A stretch of DNA of 64,000 nucleotides, from assembly GCF_051603425.1 (NCBI RefSeq), contig NZ_CP194411.1, forward strand, positions 1,798,001 to 1,862,000, written 5' to 3'. The DNA comes from Selenomonas sputigena_A (GTDB taxonomy: Bacteria > Bacillota > Negativicutes > Selenomonadales > Selenomonadaceae). Positions 15,391 through 24,413 of this stretch are shown here, one piece after another (within the stretch, counting starts at the first letter, position 1; each line of letters opens with the position of its first letter). Position numbers and translations under genes: made by a program. Under the pieces are notes generated by a model. It saw nothing but the letters and a program-made list of their open reading frames with translations. It searched no databases and was not told the DNA's origin.

Positions 15391-16683
15391 TCAACGAGAA
15401 ACAGGAGGCATTTGCTTTTCTGCAGTTTCTACAACTTCAGCCGGAGCAAGAACCAGGGAATCGGACAGCGTGCCTTCCCTGGCGCGCTCGGCGAATTCGG
15501 CGGTTGCCGTGAAGAGGACGTCGCTCGAGCTGTTCAGCGCCGTCTCGCAGGAATCCTGCAATACGCCGATGATGAAGCCGACGCCGACAACCTGCATGGC
15601 GATATCGTTGTTGATGCCGAAGCTGGCGCAGGCCACGGGAATGAGCAGGAGCGAGCCGCCGGCAACGCCCGAGGCGCCGCAGGCGCCGACCGTTGAGATG
15701 ATGCAGAGGAGAAGCGCCGTCGGCATATCGACCTCGATGCCGAGCGTATGGGCTGCGGCAAGCGAGAGGACGGCAATCGTGATGGCCGCACCCGACATGT
15801 TGATGGTAGCGCCGAGCGGAATCGAGATGGAATAGGTATCCGCCGAGAGACCGAGACGCTTGCAGAGAGAGAGGTTCACGGGGATGTTGGCAGCGGAACT
15901 GCGCGTGAAGAAGGCATAGATGCCGCTTTCCCGGAGCGTCGTCCAGACGAGCGGGTACGGATTGCGGCGGATGTGCAGGAAGACGATGAGCGGGTTCATG
16001 ATGAGCGCGACGGAGAAGAAGGCGGCCAGGAGTACGGCGAGGAGCTGGGCATAGCCGATGAGCGCCTCGATGCCGCTTTCTCCGATAGCGTTGGCGACGA
16101 GGCCGAAGATGCCGAAGGGAGCAAAGCGGATGACCCACTGCACGATCTTTGTCACGGCTTTCGCGAGATCGGCAAGCATTTCCTTTGTGGCATCGTTGGC
16201 CGAGTGAAGCGCGACGCCGGCGAGCACCGCCCAGGCCAGGATGCCGATGTAGTTTGCCGTTACGATGGCGTGCAGCGGATTGTCGACGACGCTCAAAATC
16301 AGATTGTGCAGCACTTCGACGATGCCGCTCGGCGGCGATACCTCAGACGACGCGACGGCGAGATGAAGCTGCGTCGGAAAGAGGAAGGAGTAGCTGACGG
16401 CGACCATGGACGCGAAGAATGTACTGATGACATAAAGGCGTACAATCGGCCGCATGGAGGTGCTGGCGTCGGCGTTCTTCTGCGCCATGGCGTTCATGAC
16501 GAGCACGAAGACAAGAATCGGTGCGACGCCCTTCAGAGCCTTGACGAAGAGATCGCCGAGGATGGAAATGGCCGGGACGACCTGCGGCATGGTGACAGCG
16601 ACGATGATGCCGAGCACGAGGCCGATGGCGATGAGCTTGATGAGGGCAGTTTCCTGATATTTTCTGCCAATGGAACCAAACAA
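15391..16683 (-). CDS. sstT: Serine/threonine:sodium symporter SstT
   Basis: A 430-residue sodium-coupled uptake carrier for serine and threonine in the dicarboxylate/amino acid:cation symporter (DAACS) family. The family hairpin motif appears as TRSSAANIPVN, followed by SIPLGATINMSGAAITI, which forms the substrate and sodium site; about eight membrane segments plus two re-entrant loops fit. Length matches SstT (about 415). The start is TTG at 16681-16683, with TAAGGAGG eight bases upstream on the minus strand. It is monocistronic. Serine is a good fermentation substrate for such anaerobes. Confidence 0.92.
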   Translation of the reverse strand: MFGSIGRKYQETALIKLIAIGLVLGIIVAVTMPQVVPAISILGDLFVKALKGVAPILVFVLVMNAMAQKNADASTSMRPIVRLYVISTFFASMVAVSYSFLFPTQLHLAVASSEVSPPSGIVEVLHNLILSVVDNPLHAIVTANYIGILAWAVLAGVALHSANDATKEMLADLAKAVTKIVQWVIRFAPFGIFGLVANAIGESGIEALIGYAQLLAVLLAAFFSVALIMNPLIVFLHIRRNPYPLVWTTLRESGIYAFFTRSSAANIPVNLSLCKRLGLSADTYSISIPLGATINMSGAAITIAVLSLAAAHTLGIEVDMPTALLLCIISTVGACGASGVAGGSLLLIPVACASFGINNDIAMQVVGVGFIIGVLQDSCETALNSSSDVLFTATAEFAERAREGTLSDSLVLAPAEVVETAEKQMPPVSR

Positions 16684-16820
16684 GGAAATTCCTCCTTAAT
16701 AAATGATTGAAAAATAAGCACTTTTGTAAGTATAGTATAAAGAAAAGAAATCTGCAAGTCTTTTCTGTCTAGATGTACGCGAGGGATGGACAAGATGGGA
16801 TTGCCTGCGGGTTTCCTCGC

Positions 16821-18584
16821 TTATGTCGGGCATTCTTGCGGGGAAAGTCCTTCACAAGAAAGCTCTGTTGGGACTGTACCGAGACGCAGCTCGCGCATGC
16901 CCCGGCAGATGCGCCTGTCATGCGTGATGAGGAGCAGGCTTCGGCCGCGGAGCGCACGGCGGACGGCCTGCATGACTTTATCTGCCGTGTGCACATCGAG
17001 GCCGGCTGTAGGCTCGTCGAGGAGCACGAGGGGGGCGGGAGCAGCCAGCGCCAGGGCGAGGAGCAGTCGCTGGCGCTGGCCGCCCGAGAGGTTTGCACCG
17101 TCTGCACCAATCGATGTGTCGAGCCCCCATTCGCGGATCTCGGCAGCAAGACAGGCCGTTTCGAGCGCCTGCCAGATGGAAGCCTCGTCGGCTTCGGGGA
17201 GAAAATGTGCGAAGTTTTCGCGAACCGAGGCGGCAAAGAGGCGGATTCCCTGTGTCGAGGCGGCAAAATGAGCACGCGTTTCCTCGGGCGAGAGGGAGGC
17301 GTAGGGGCGTCCCCGGAGGAAAAAGCTGCCGCTGTCCGTTTCCCAGAGGCGCAGCAGCAGATGGAAAAGCGTGGTCTTGCCGCAGCCGCTTTCGCCGATG
17401 ATGGCAAGGTGCTCGCCTTCTTCAAGAGTGAAGGAAAGATGCGAAAAAAGAGGCGGCTGTCCCTCGTAGGAAAAGGCGATGTCCTTGGCTGCAAGCAGAG
17501 AGACATTTTCTCGCCGCAAAGCAGCTGCATCCGGGGCGCTTGGCAAAGAACGCTTTTTTTCCTGTCTTGCTTTGGCATTCAGGTCCGTTTTTTCTGCTGC
17601 CATGGACCCTTTTCCGACGATGGCGCCGACTTCGGCGGGAGAGGCGAGCAGGAATCGCGCAGCTTTTCGTGTACGCGCGAGGGTGCGCATGGCTTCGGGC
17701 AGGACGTAGAATTCGGCGAAGACCGTTTGCAGTGCGAGAAGGCAGACAGCAAGGCCTATGCCTGTAAGCAGGTTTTTTTGCACGAGAGGGATGAGGAGGG
17801 CGAATAGGAGAACGAAAAGTACGGCGAGAGCGGCGCGCACGATGAGATCCTCGATCTGGCCGAGACGGGCGCGTCGTTTCCACTCCTGCATCAGGTGTGA
17901 GCCGCAGGCGGAGAGCCGCAGGCGGAAGGAACGACAACTGAGATCCGGTGCGTCCTTTTTCGCTGCGCCCTGCAAGTCTTGAAGCCCTGCAAGGCCGTCG
18001 AGCATCGTGCTGCGGCACTCGGCGGCAGCGGCTCCTTCGTCCGCATTGCCCCGGATGGTGCGGACGGAGAGCGGCAGGAGCAGGGCGAGCAGCCAGGCGA
18101 GGAGAACGAGTCCGGCTGCTGCCGGTGAAAGCGGCCAAAGAATGAGGCAGGCGAGCGCAGCGAGTGAAAGTGTGAGAAGAGGCGGAGCCAGGACGCGCAG
18201 ATAGAAGTCGCGCAGGATGGAAACGCCTTCGGTGAGGTGCGCGAGGAGAGCGCCCTCGCTTGTGCCGGGCGCTTTTAGGGGCAGGAGGGTTTCAGCGAGG
18301 CGGTAGACGACGAGGCGGAGACGCGTCAGGAGACGGAATGTCGCGCGGTGCGAGAGCCAGCGGTCGAGGTAACGGAAGGCCGCGCGGAAGAGCCCCGCCG
18401 CGCGCACGAGTGTGATGGCGAGCGCGAGCGAGGACAAAGGCGGCAGAAGAGCGGCCGAGGAGATGATGTAGGCAGACGCCCCCATGAGTACGATGGCGCA
18501 GAGCGAGGAAATGAGGCTCATGGCTGCCGCCGACAGAAACGACGCCAAGGGAGCGAGGCGCAGCAAGGGGATCAGGGATTTCAT
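16821..18584 (-). CDS. cydC: Thiol reductant ABC exporter subunit CydC
   Basis: Half of the heterodimeric CydDC exporter, which moves glutathione/cysteine-type thiols out of the cytoplasm and is needed to assemble cytochrome bd. The 587-residue protein has six transmembrane helices in the first 320 residues and a C-terminal nucleotide-binding domain with Walker A GESGCGKTT, signature LSGGQRQR, Walker B LVLLDEP and switch histidine LITHD. A lysine-rich linker joins the two parts. It overlaps cydD by four bases and is the last gene of the leftward cydABDC operon. Confidence 0.92.
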   Translation of the reverse strand: MKSLIPLLRLAPLASFLSAAAMSLISSLCAIVLMGASAYIISSAALLPPLSSLALAITLVRAAGLFRAAFRYLDRWLSHRATFRLLTRLRLVVYRLAETLLPLKAPGTSEGALLAHLTEGVSILRDFYLRVLAPPLLTLSLAALACLILWPLSPAAAGLVLLAWLLALLLPLSVRTIRGNADEGAAAAECRSTMLDGLAGLQDLQGAAKKDAPDLSCRSFRLRLSACGSHLMQEWKRRARLGQIEDLIVRAALAVLFVLLFALLIPLVQKNLLTGIGLAVCLLALQTVFAEFYVLPEAMRTLARTRKAARFLLASPAEVGAIVGKGSMAAEKTDLNAKARQEKKRSLPSAPDAAALRRENVSLLAAKDIAFSYEGQPPLFSHLSFTLEEGEHLAIIGESGCGKTTLFHLLLRLWETDSGSFFLRGRPYASLSPEETRAHFAASTQGIRLFAASVRENFAHFLPEADEASIWQALETACLAAEIREWGLDTSIGADGANLSGGQRQRLLLALALAAPAPLVLLDEPTAGLDVHTADKVMQAVRRALRGRSLLLITHDRRICRGMRELRLGTVPTELSCEGLSPQECPT

Positions 18585-20233
18585 TCGGCATCAGCTCCTT
18601 CCAGATCGATGATTTTATCGGCGACAGCAAATACAGCGGGACGGTGTGCCGCCATCAGGATGGTGCGGCGTCGGCGCAGCGGTTCGAGTGCAGCGAGGAT
18701 TTCCTGCTCGTTTTCCTCGTCAAGTCCTGCCGTAATTTCGTCGAGAAGGAAGACGGGCGCATCCTGCCATATGGCACGGGCGAGACCGAGGCGGCGCAGC
18801 TGACCGAAGGAGAGGGAGCGACAGCCTTCCCCGAGCATGGTGTCAAGTCCTTCGGGCAGGGAGGCGGCCAGCCCTGTCAAGGCGGCGGCAGCAAGGGCGG
18901 CGCGGACGGAAGCATCGTCCGTGTCGGCGGCATCGAAATGCAGGGTGACGTTTTCCCGCAGCGTTGCACGGAAGAGATGCGGCTGCTGCGGCACATAGGA
19001 AATGCGCGTGCGCCAGGCGACCGGCTCGATGCCGTGCAGAGGCAGGCCGCCGACTTCGATCCGGCCTGCACTCGGTTCGCCGTGGCGGGCGATGAGGGCG
19101 AGCGCTGTTGATTTGCCGCAGCCGCTCGTGCCTTTGAGCACGGTCAGTTTCCCCGCCGGTGCAGAGAAAGAAATTCCCTTGAGGGCGAGAGCCTTGCGCC
19201 CGGGATAGGAAAACGAGACGTTGTCAAACCGAATGGCAGGTGGTACCTGCAGCTTTTCGAGGCGTTTGCCGCGGGAGGGGGGAGGCTCTGCCTCGAGGAA
19301 AGCGGCGATGTTTTCCGCAGCCGCCGAGGCGCTGACGCCTGCATGGAAGGCAAGGCCGCTTTCGCGAAGCGGCTGATAGAATTCCGGCGCCAGGAGCAGC
19401 ACGAAAAAGGCCGTGAAAAAATCAAGCTCGCCGTGGAGGAGGCGCAGGCCGACGGAGACCGCAACGATAGCGATGGAAAGCGTCGTGATGAGCTCCAGCA
19501 TGAAAGCCGAGACGAAGGCCAGGCGCAGCACGGACAGGGAGGCCGCGGAAAAGCGCTCGCTGAGTTCTGCAAGGCGTGCGTACTGTGCGGCGCTCTGGCG
19601 GAAAATCTTCAGGCCTGCTATGGTGTGCAGCAGTTCGGCGAAGGCTGCGGAAAGGTGCGAGAGTTCCTGCCATTCCCTTTCGCTCGCGCTTTTTGTGGCA
19701 CGCCCGATCAAGGAGAGCAGGAAGGGGGCGATGGGGAGCGTGAGGAGGAAAAGCAGCGCCGTCCATGCATCGAAACCGAGAGCGACGGCGATGAGAAGGG
19801 GGAAGGTGACAGCGCCCTCGATGACCAGGGGCAAAAGCTTGCGGCAGAAGTCGTCGATGCCGTCGACGGTCTCGAAGGCGAGTGTCAGAAGATCACCGGA
19901 GGAAGAAAGGCTGGGTGAAAGCGGTGAACGCGAGAGCATCGTTTCCCAAATGCGCTCGCGCATCTTTTGGCGCAGGGCGGCAGAAATCCCGTCGGCTTCG
20001 AGCCCCGCGAGAAAAGAGGAACCATGGCGTGCGAGCAGAAGAAAAAGCAGCGCCGCAAGAGGCGGCACTGCTTTTTCCACTTTCATGCCATGGAGAAAGA
20101 CCTGATCGACAACAACGGCCATCTGCCAGGCAGCTCCGCAGGCGGCGAGTGCGCCGAGCAGCTTGCAGCCTGTAAGTCGGAGGAGCGGCCTTTTAAAAAA
20201 GCGCAGCTCTTTCAGAAAATCTTTTTTTTCCAT
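18581..20233 (-). CDS. cydD: Thiol reductant ABC exporter subunit CydD
   Basis: Partner of CydC in the thiol exporter required for cytochrome bd maturation. A 550-residue protein with six membrane helices and a nucleotide-binding domain: Walker A GTSGCGKST, Walker B VFLLDE and switch histidine AAHRP. Its signature motif is LSFGQLRR instead of LSGGQ, so the ATP site that uses this motif may be weak. The start is ATG at 20231-20233, two bases after the cydB stop; a TTG six bases upstream in frame is an alternative. Its last four bases overlap the cydC start. Confidence 0.92.
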   Translation of the reverse strand: MEKKDFLKELRFFKRPLLRLTGCKLLGALAACGAAWQMAVVVDQVFLHGMKVEKAVPPLAALLFLLLARHGSSFLAGLEADGISAALRQKMRERIWETMLSRSPLSPSLSSSGDLLTLAFETVDGIDDFCRKLLPLVIEGAVTFPLLIAVALGFDAWTALLFLLTLPIAPFLLSLIGRATKSASEREWQELSHLSAAFAELLHTIAGLKIFRQSAAQYARLAELSERFSAASLSVLRLAFVSAFMLELITTLSIAIVAVSVGLRLLHGELDFFTAFFVLLLAPEFYQPLRESGLAFHAGVSASAAAENIAAFLEAEPPPSRGKRLEKLQVPPAIRFDNVSFSYPGRKALALKGISFSAPAGKLTVLKGTSGCGKSTALALIARHGEPSAGRIEVGGLPLHGIEPVAWRTRISYVPQQPHLFRATLRENVTLHFDAADTDDASVRAALAAAALTGLAASLPEGLDTMLGEGCRSLSFGQLRRLGLARAIWQDAPVFLLDEITAGLDEENEQEILAALEPLRRRRTILMAAHRPAVFAVADKIIDLEGADAE

Positions 20234-20235
20234 GC

Positions 20236-21246
20236 TCAATAATGCCCCAAATCATCCGTTGTTACGCGCTTGCGGAAGATGTAGTAGCTCCAGATCTGAT
20301 AGCCCAGGATGATGGGCACGAGGCAGCCGGCTGCAATCGTCATGATGGAGAGCGTGTAGGGGGTAGAAGAGGCATTGTAGATGGTCAGGCTGTACTCGGG
20401 CGAAAGGCTCGAGACCATGAGACGCGGGAAAAGGCCGAGGAAAAAGGCGACGACCGTCAGGGCGACGGCGAGTCCGCTGCAGACGAAACCTGCAGTCGTG
20501 GCCTTCTTGACGACGTTCGCATAGCTCGCGAGAAAAACGACGGCAGCGAGCACAAGTGCGCCGGCAGCGAAAGGATTCGCATAGAGATCCGTGTAGACAT
20601 AGGTCAGAGCCATGCAGAGGACGAAGAAGATGACGGCAAGTGCGCCGGCCTTCTTGGCCACGTCCTGTACGCGCAGGATGAGGCTCTTGTCCGCAAGGCG
20701 CATCGTCAAAAAGGCTGCGCCGTGGAAGGCGAAAACAAAAACGAAAGCGAGACCGCCGACGATGGAGTAGGGAGAGAGCAGGCCGAAGAAGCCGTTCGTG
20801 TACGTCATATTCGCGTCGATGGGAAGACCGGCGATGAGGTCGGTCACGGCCACACCCCAGAGGAAGGCCGGCACGACGCTGCCGAAGGTGATACATTTAT
20901 CCCAGCCGCTGCGCCATACCGCTGAATCCCTGCGTCCGCGCAGTTCGAAGGCCACGCCGCGCAGAATCAGGGCGACGAGCATCAAAAAGAGCGCGAGATA
21001 AAAGGTGCTGAACATCGTTGCGTAGAGGTGCGGGAAAGCGGCAAAGCTTGCGCCGCCCGCCGTGATCATCCAGACCTCATTGCCGTCCCAGACGGGCAGG
21101 ATCGTGCGCAGAACCAACTGGCGCTCCTTGTCCGTCTTGCCGACGAAGTGGAGCAGCATACCGACGCCGTAGTCGAAGCCCTCGAGGAAGAAAAAGCCCG
21201 TGAAGAGGACAACGATCAGCGCGAACCATAAGATGTTCAAATCCAT
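20236..21246 (-). CDS. cydB: Cytochrome bd oxidase subunit II
   Basis: The 336-residue small core subunit of the cytochrome bd quinol oxidase, with about nine membrane helices. Typical phrases are FFFLEGFDYGVGMLLHF near the N-terminus, VWDGNEVWMITAGGASFAAFPHLYA and LRGVAFELRGR. It stabilises subunit I and shields the heme site. Its ATG shares one base with the cydA stop codon (TAATG), so translation is coupled. The operon order cydA-cydB-cydD-cydC is the common one. Confidence 0.95.
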   Translation of the reverse strand: MDLNILWFALIVVLFTGFFFLEGFDYGVGMLLHFVGKTDKERQLVLRTILPVWDGNEVWMITAGGASFAAFPHLYATMFSTFYLALFLMLVALILRGVAFELRGRRDSAVWRSGWDKCITFGSVVPAFLWGVAVTDLIAGLPIDANMTYTNGFFGLLSPYSIVGGLAFVFVFAFHGAAFLTMRLADKSLILRVQDVAKKAGALAVIFFVLCMALTYVYTDLYANPFAAGALVLAAVVFLASYANVVKKATTAGFVCSGLAVALTVVAFFLGLFPRLMVSSLSPEYSLTIYNASSTPYTLSIMTIAAGCLVPIILGYQIWSYYIFRKRVTTDDLGHY

Positions 21247-22610
21247 TATGCCTTACTCCTTTCCGGTGCAGGATTGTCCTTGATGTAGCGGATTGCAACC
21301 TTCAAGGCGAGAACGATGAGGATGAGATAAATCAGCGTGAACCCGAGAATCGTGAGCCAGATATCGGTCTGTGTGAGGTTAGGGGAAACAGCGTCCACCG
21401 TCTTCTGCAGGCCGACGACAATCCAGGGCTGACGTCCGGATTCCGTGACGAACCAGCCGACGGAATTCGCGATAAAGGGAAGCGGCAGGCTGAAGAGCAG
21501 CGTCCGAAGCATCCAACGGTTATCGGCAATCTTGCCCCTCAAGGCGAGCAGCCCTGCGACGGCGACGATGAGAATCATCAGGCCGCCTGCGCCGACCATG
21601 ATGCGGAATGCCCAGAAAAGAGCCGTGACATTCGGCACATAGTTATCGGAGCCGTACAGCTGCACGGCTTCTTCCTGCAGCTCGCGGATGCCCTTGATCT
21701 CGCCCTCGGGCGCGTTGTAGACCATGAAGGAGAACATGGCGGGAATCGTGATCTCGAAGTCGTTCTTCATCGCGTTCTCGTTGATGACGGCAAAGACGGC
21801 AAAAGGTGCGGGATCTTCCGTTTCCCAAAGAGCCTCCATAGAAGAAAGCTTCATGGGCTGTGCATCCTTCAGGTACTGTGCGTGCATATGGCCTGCTATA
21901 GCTACGCCGAGCAGGCCGACGAGCGTATAGGCGAGGATATCCTTCATGACCCTCGAGAAGAGCGTCGCCGCAGCGCCGCCCTGGAGAATCTTGTAGGCGG
22001 AGATGGCGGCGAGCAGGATGCCTGCAGTCGACATGCCGGCGAAGAACGTATGCGTGATTTCGCCGATGACATAGTGGTTCGTGACGAGAGCGCCGAAGTC
22101 CGTCATGACAGCGCGGCCGTTCTCGATGGAGTAGCCGACCGGGTGCTGCATGAAGGAATTGGCCACGATGATCCAAAGCGCGGAGAGGTTGCCGCCGATG
22201 GCGACGAGCCACATCGTCAGACAGTGCGCCTTTTCGGAAAGCTTGTCCCAACCAAAAATCCAGATGCCGAGGAATGTGGACTCTAAGAAAAACGCCGACA
22301 GAGCCTCAAGGGCGAGCGGTGCGCCGAAGATGTCGCCCATAAAGCGCGCGTATTCCGACCAGTTCATGCCGAAGTGGAACTCCTGCACGATGCCGGTGAC
22401 AACGCCCATGGCGAAGTTGATGAGGAAGACCGTGCCGAAGAAATGCAGCAGCTTGCGGCTGTCGCGCTTCCACTCCTCGTTTTTCGTCCGGACATGACAG
22501 GTTTCGAGGAGAGCCAGGAAAAATGTCAGGCCGAGTGTCAGCGGCACGAAGAGAAAATGATACGTCGAGGTAATGGCGAACTGCAACTGGGATAAGACGG
22601 CAGTGCTCAT
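21246..22610 (-). CDS. cydA: Cytochrome bd oxidase subunit I
   Basis: The 454-residue heme-bearing subunit of cytochrome bd, which oxidises quinol and reduces oxygen to water without pumping protons. Conserved stretches include QFAITSTYHFLFVPLTLGL (with the heme ligand histidine), WGWDKLSE-like FGWDKLSEKAH, ANSFMQHPVGY and GRQPWIVVGLQKT; the Q-loop is of the short kind. The ATG at 22608-22610 follows a leader with promoter at 22653-22682. In a strict or near-strict anaerobe this oxidase most likely scavenges oxygen. Confidence 0.96.
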   Translation of the reverse strand: MSTAVLSQLQFAITSTYHFLFVPLTLGLTFFLALLETCHVRTKNEEWKRDSRKLLHFFGTVFLINFAMGVVTGIVQEFHFGMNWSEYARFMGDIFGAPLALEALSAFFLESTFLGIWIFGWDKLSEKAHCLTMWLVAIGGNLSALWIIVANSFMQHPVGYSIENGRAVMTDFGALVTNHYVIGEITHTFFAGMSTAGILLAAISAYKILQGGAAATLFSRVMKDILAYTLVGLLGVAIAGHMHAQYLKDAQPMKLSSMEALWETEDPAPFAVFAVINENAMKNDFEITIPAMFSFMVYNAPEGEIKGIRELQEEAVQLYGSDNYVPNVTALFWAFRIMVGAGGLMILIVAVAGLLALRGKIADNRWMLRTLLFSLPLPFIANSVGWFVTESGRQPWIVVGLQKTVDAVSPNLTQTDIWLTILGFTLIYLILIVLALKVAIRYIKDNPAPERSKA

Positions 22611-22652
22611 GGAATAATACCCCTTCCTTTCAAATAAGTATTTTATGTGGCC

Positions 22653-22682
22653 ATTATAGCTTGTCGGATCTATGTCCAGCAA
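22653..22682 (-). promoter_or_regulatory. Promoter of the cydABDC operon
   Basis: On the minus strand: TTGCTG (22677-22682), 18-base spacer, TATAAT (22653-22658), about 43 bases before the cydA start. It abuts the end of repeat copy A. Confidence 0.6.
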
Positions 22683-22685
22683 GCC

Positions 22686-22849
22686 TATATGAAATTAGCC
22701 AATCAGCCTGCGCCTTCGGCTTGGCTTCTTGGAATTTCATTATAAGCTACACGCACAAACGTCTACTTCGTAGACATTGTGCGCCGCCCTTATATGAAAT
22801 TGGCCAATCAGCCTGCGCCTTTGGCTTGGCTTCTTGGAATTTCATTATA
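22686..22849 (+). repeat. Dispersed repeat family 1, copy A (right-left-right modules)
   Basis: Two nearly identical 59-base right modules (22686-22744 and 22791-22849, two mismatches) flank one left module (22746-22790). The left module folds as GCACAA..GTCTAC/GTAGAC..TTGTGC. The right module has inverted ends GAAATT/AATTTC and an inner GCCAA/TTGGC stem. The same left-right unit recurs at about 9.4, 50.5, 54.7, 58.0 and 59.1 kb. Together with the cyd promoter it occupies much of the 526-base gap 22611-23136; the remaining part is AT-rich and holds only the -10 element at 23002-23010. Confidence 0.85.
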
Positions 22850-23001
22850 GAACATGAGAAAGCAAAAGACAAGACACATACTGTCTATCGGCAAAACGAG
22901 GCCTTTGTATAAGGGAATCCAAATTTCGCAGGATCAAGAATCCTCTGCAAACCATGAAAAATCATCTTTGACAAAATAAAACGGCAGGAGCGACGTCCAT
23001 T

Positions 23002-23010
23002 TGGTATAAT
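23002..23010 (+). promoter_or_regulatory. Extended -10 promoter element for the low-GC gene pair
   Basis: TGGTATAAT (TG at 23002-23003, TATAAT at 23005-23010). No good -35 at normal spacing; the TTGACA at 22968 is too far. The extended -10 may compensate. Confidence 0.45.
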
Positions 23011-23136
23011 TTTAAGAAATCATACAAAAAAGCCAAGGGAGGCTTATCCTAGAGCAGCATAACGCGAAAAACTTGTAAGGGGAACGGCTTTTCAAAACGG
23101 CTGCAAAAACTTCCTGCACGGTTGTCGCCAAAACTT

Positions 23137-23727
23137 ATGAAGGAAGGGTTGAAAGGATTGCGAAAAGACGTAGCACAATGTATAGAAGAATTCTATGGAA
23201 AACTAAATCATGGGCGGTTTATGCAGCTATGCAGAAAGAATTTGAGATTCAAAAAAGAATTTTATGATCTCTTGAACAGCAGTACTGCATATTCGGACTT
23301 GCTGGAAGACGGGACGCCTTCTGTCGTAAGAGCTTTTTGTGTAACCTTTCATGAAAAAAAGAGGGGAGATTTTCATATCCAATATGATGCGCAATTATTC
23401 ATATGTAAACTCATTCCTGTTGTTGCCATTCGATATGGTTTTAATGTTATGGTACCCAAGGAAGGAAAAAAATATGCTTGTTATGAGTTGAGCGGCGTTT
23501 CATTTAAGCCATATTGCAGGGAACAACAAAATTTCCATGAAAGGGCAATAAAATATTTTTCCAAGGAAGGCTACCGTATGATTTATGATGCAGAGGCAGG
23601 GGAATATGCCGTTGGCGTCGGATGGTTCAACAGCATCGTATCAAATAAGAAATACGGTTGCGTGGGGGAGTTCCTATTTACAGATTTTCTCTATGATTGG
23701 GAGGCGCATGAAGATGCCGATGAGTGA
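23137..23727 (+). CDS. Hypothetical protein, first of a related low-GC pair
   Basis: A protein of about 196 residues with no family I recognise; soluble, no signal peptide. Base composition is clearly more AT-rich than its neighbours, with many AAA, AAT and TAT codons. It shares a pattern with the next gene: a FICKLIPVVAIRYGF-like strand, a KEGYRMIYDAEAGEYAVG strand pair and a C-terminal FLFTDFLYDWEAHE that aligns with LLFTDKYHLWKKH. The start is uncertain: ATG 23137 lacks a clear ribosome binding site, and a TTG at 23158 is also possible. It overlaps the next gene. The composition suggests acquisition by transfer. Confidence 0.6.
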   Translation: MKEGLKGLRKDVAQCIEEFYGKLNHGRFMQLCRKNLRFKKEFYDLLNSSTAYSDLLEDGTPSVVRAFCVTFHEKKRGDFHIQYDAQLFICKLIPVVAIRYGFNVMVPKEGKKYACYELSGVSFKPYCREQQNFHERAIKYFSKEGYRMIYDAEAGEYAVGVGWFNSIVSNKKYGCVGEFLFTDFLYDWEAHEDADE

Positions 23728-24325
23728 GCCGCACCTTATGGACAACTTTGAGCGTGCGGAATTCCTGGAAAAATTGTCTGCGCACCTCATGAGGGTCTAT
23801 ACTGAAAGGGATGATATGCTGTATAGGCAGTTATGCAGCAGGGACTTAAATGTTGACGATACATTGCTGGCCATATTCTCGAAATGGGGCAGTTGGCAGG
23901 AAGATGTTCACGAAAGCGACTACCCATCTAAAAGTTGGCAGATCCGTTATCCTGCTGTTGAAACGAGCAGCTTCTACGCTTCGTTCCAATCCAGTCTCAG
24001 TATTTCAAAAATTTGTCCGGTATTTCGCATAGCGCATAAGTTTTCCATAAAAAATTATGATGAGAATGGTTTCGAGGATGTGATAGAGGGGCGCTGCGGC
24101 TTGGATTATGACACTGCCGAGCATATACACGCGATTTCTCTGCATATAGACGCAGAATTGTATTTGAATCAAAGAGGCTATACCAAAATACCGTCCGGGC
24201 AGGAATATATAGCTGCCTATACAGCGGAGAGCAATGAAGTCCAGTTTACAATCAAAGATCTTTTATTTACAGACAAATATCACCTTTGGAAAAAACATGT
24301 TCTACAGCACAATAAAAGCACTTAA
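23714..24325 (+). CDS. Hypothetical protein, second of a related low-GC pair
   Basis: A 203-residue unknown protein, AT-rich like its upstream partner and probably its diverged tandem duplicate: both end in a LFTD-x-Y/L-x-W-x-x-H motif and share a hydrophobic core strand (ISKICPVFRIAHKF here). TGGGAGG at 23698-23704 serves an ATG at 23708, 23714 or 23720; I chose 23714 for best spacing. It overlaps the first gene by 14 bases, so the two are co-expressed. Small paired genes of this kind can be immunity proteins or remnants of a mobile island, but no toxin gene is next to them and I assign no function. Confidence 0.6.
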   Translation: MPMSEPHLMDNFERAEFLEKLSAHLMRVYTERDDMLYRQLCSRDLNVDDTLLAIFSKWGSWQEDVHESDYPSKSWQIRYPAVETSSFYASFQSSLSISKICPVFRIAHKFSIKNYDENGFEDVIEGRCGLDYDTAEHIHAISLHIDAELYLNQRGYTKIPSGQEYIAAYTAESNEVQFTIKDLLFTDKYHLWKKHVLQHNKST

Positions 24326-24330
24326 TACAG

Positions 24331-24410
24331 GTTTTGCACTAAACCGCTCCGTGCTCGCCGGGGTGGGGGAAACAGCACGACGAAAGCTGCCGCCGCGCAA
24401 GGTGCAAAAC
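24331..24410. other. Nested inverted repeat, possible structured RNA
   Basis: Outer arms GTTTTGCAC (24331-24339) and GTGCAAAAC (24402-24410) enclose an inner hairpin CGTGCT (24350-24355)/AGCACG (24374-24379) and a GC-rich segment. It directly precedes the terminator at 24414-24458. The layout (closing stem, internal hairpin, terminator) is what a small RNA could look like, but I match it to no known family. The rest of the 283-base gap shows nothing else. Confidence 0.4.
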
Positions 24411-24413
24411 AGT

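Noticed and set aside
22686..22849. Possible CRISPR array because of a 59-base direct repeat
   Set aside because: Only two repeats flank a single unit, the repeat is too long, and the spacer is itself the left module of repeat family 1, found elsewhere. No cas gene is present.
22968..23010. TTGACA at 22968 with TATAAT at 23005 as one promoter
   Set aside because: The spacer is 31 bases, far beyond the usual 16-18.
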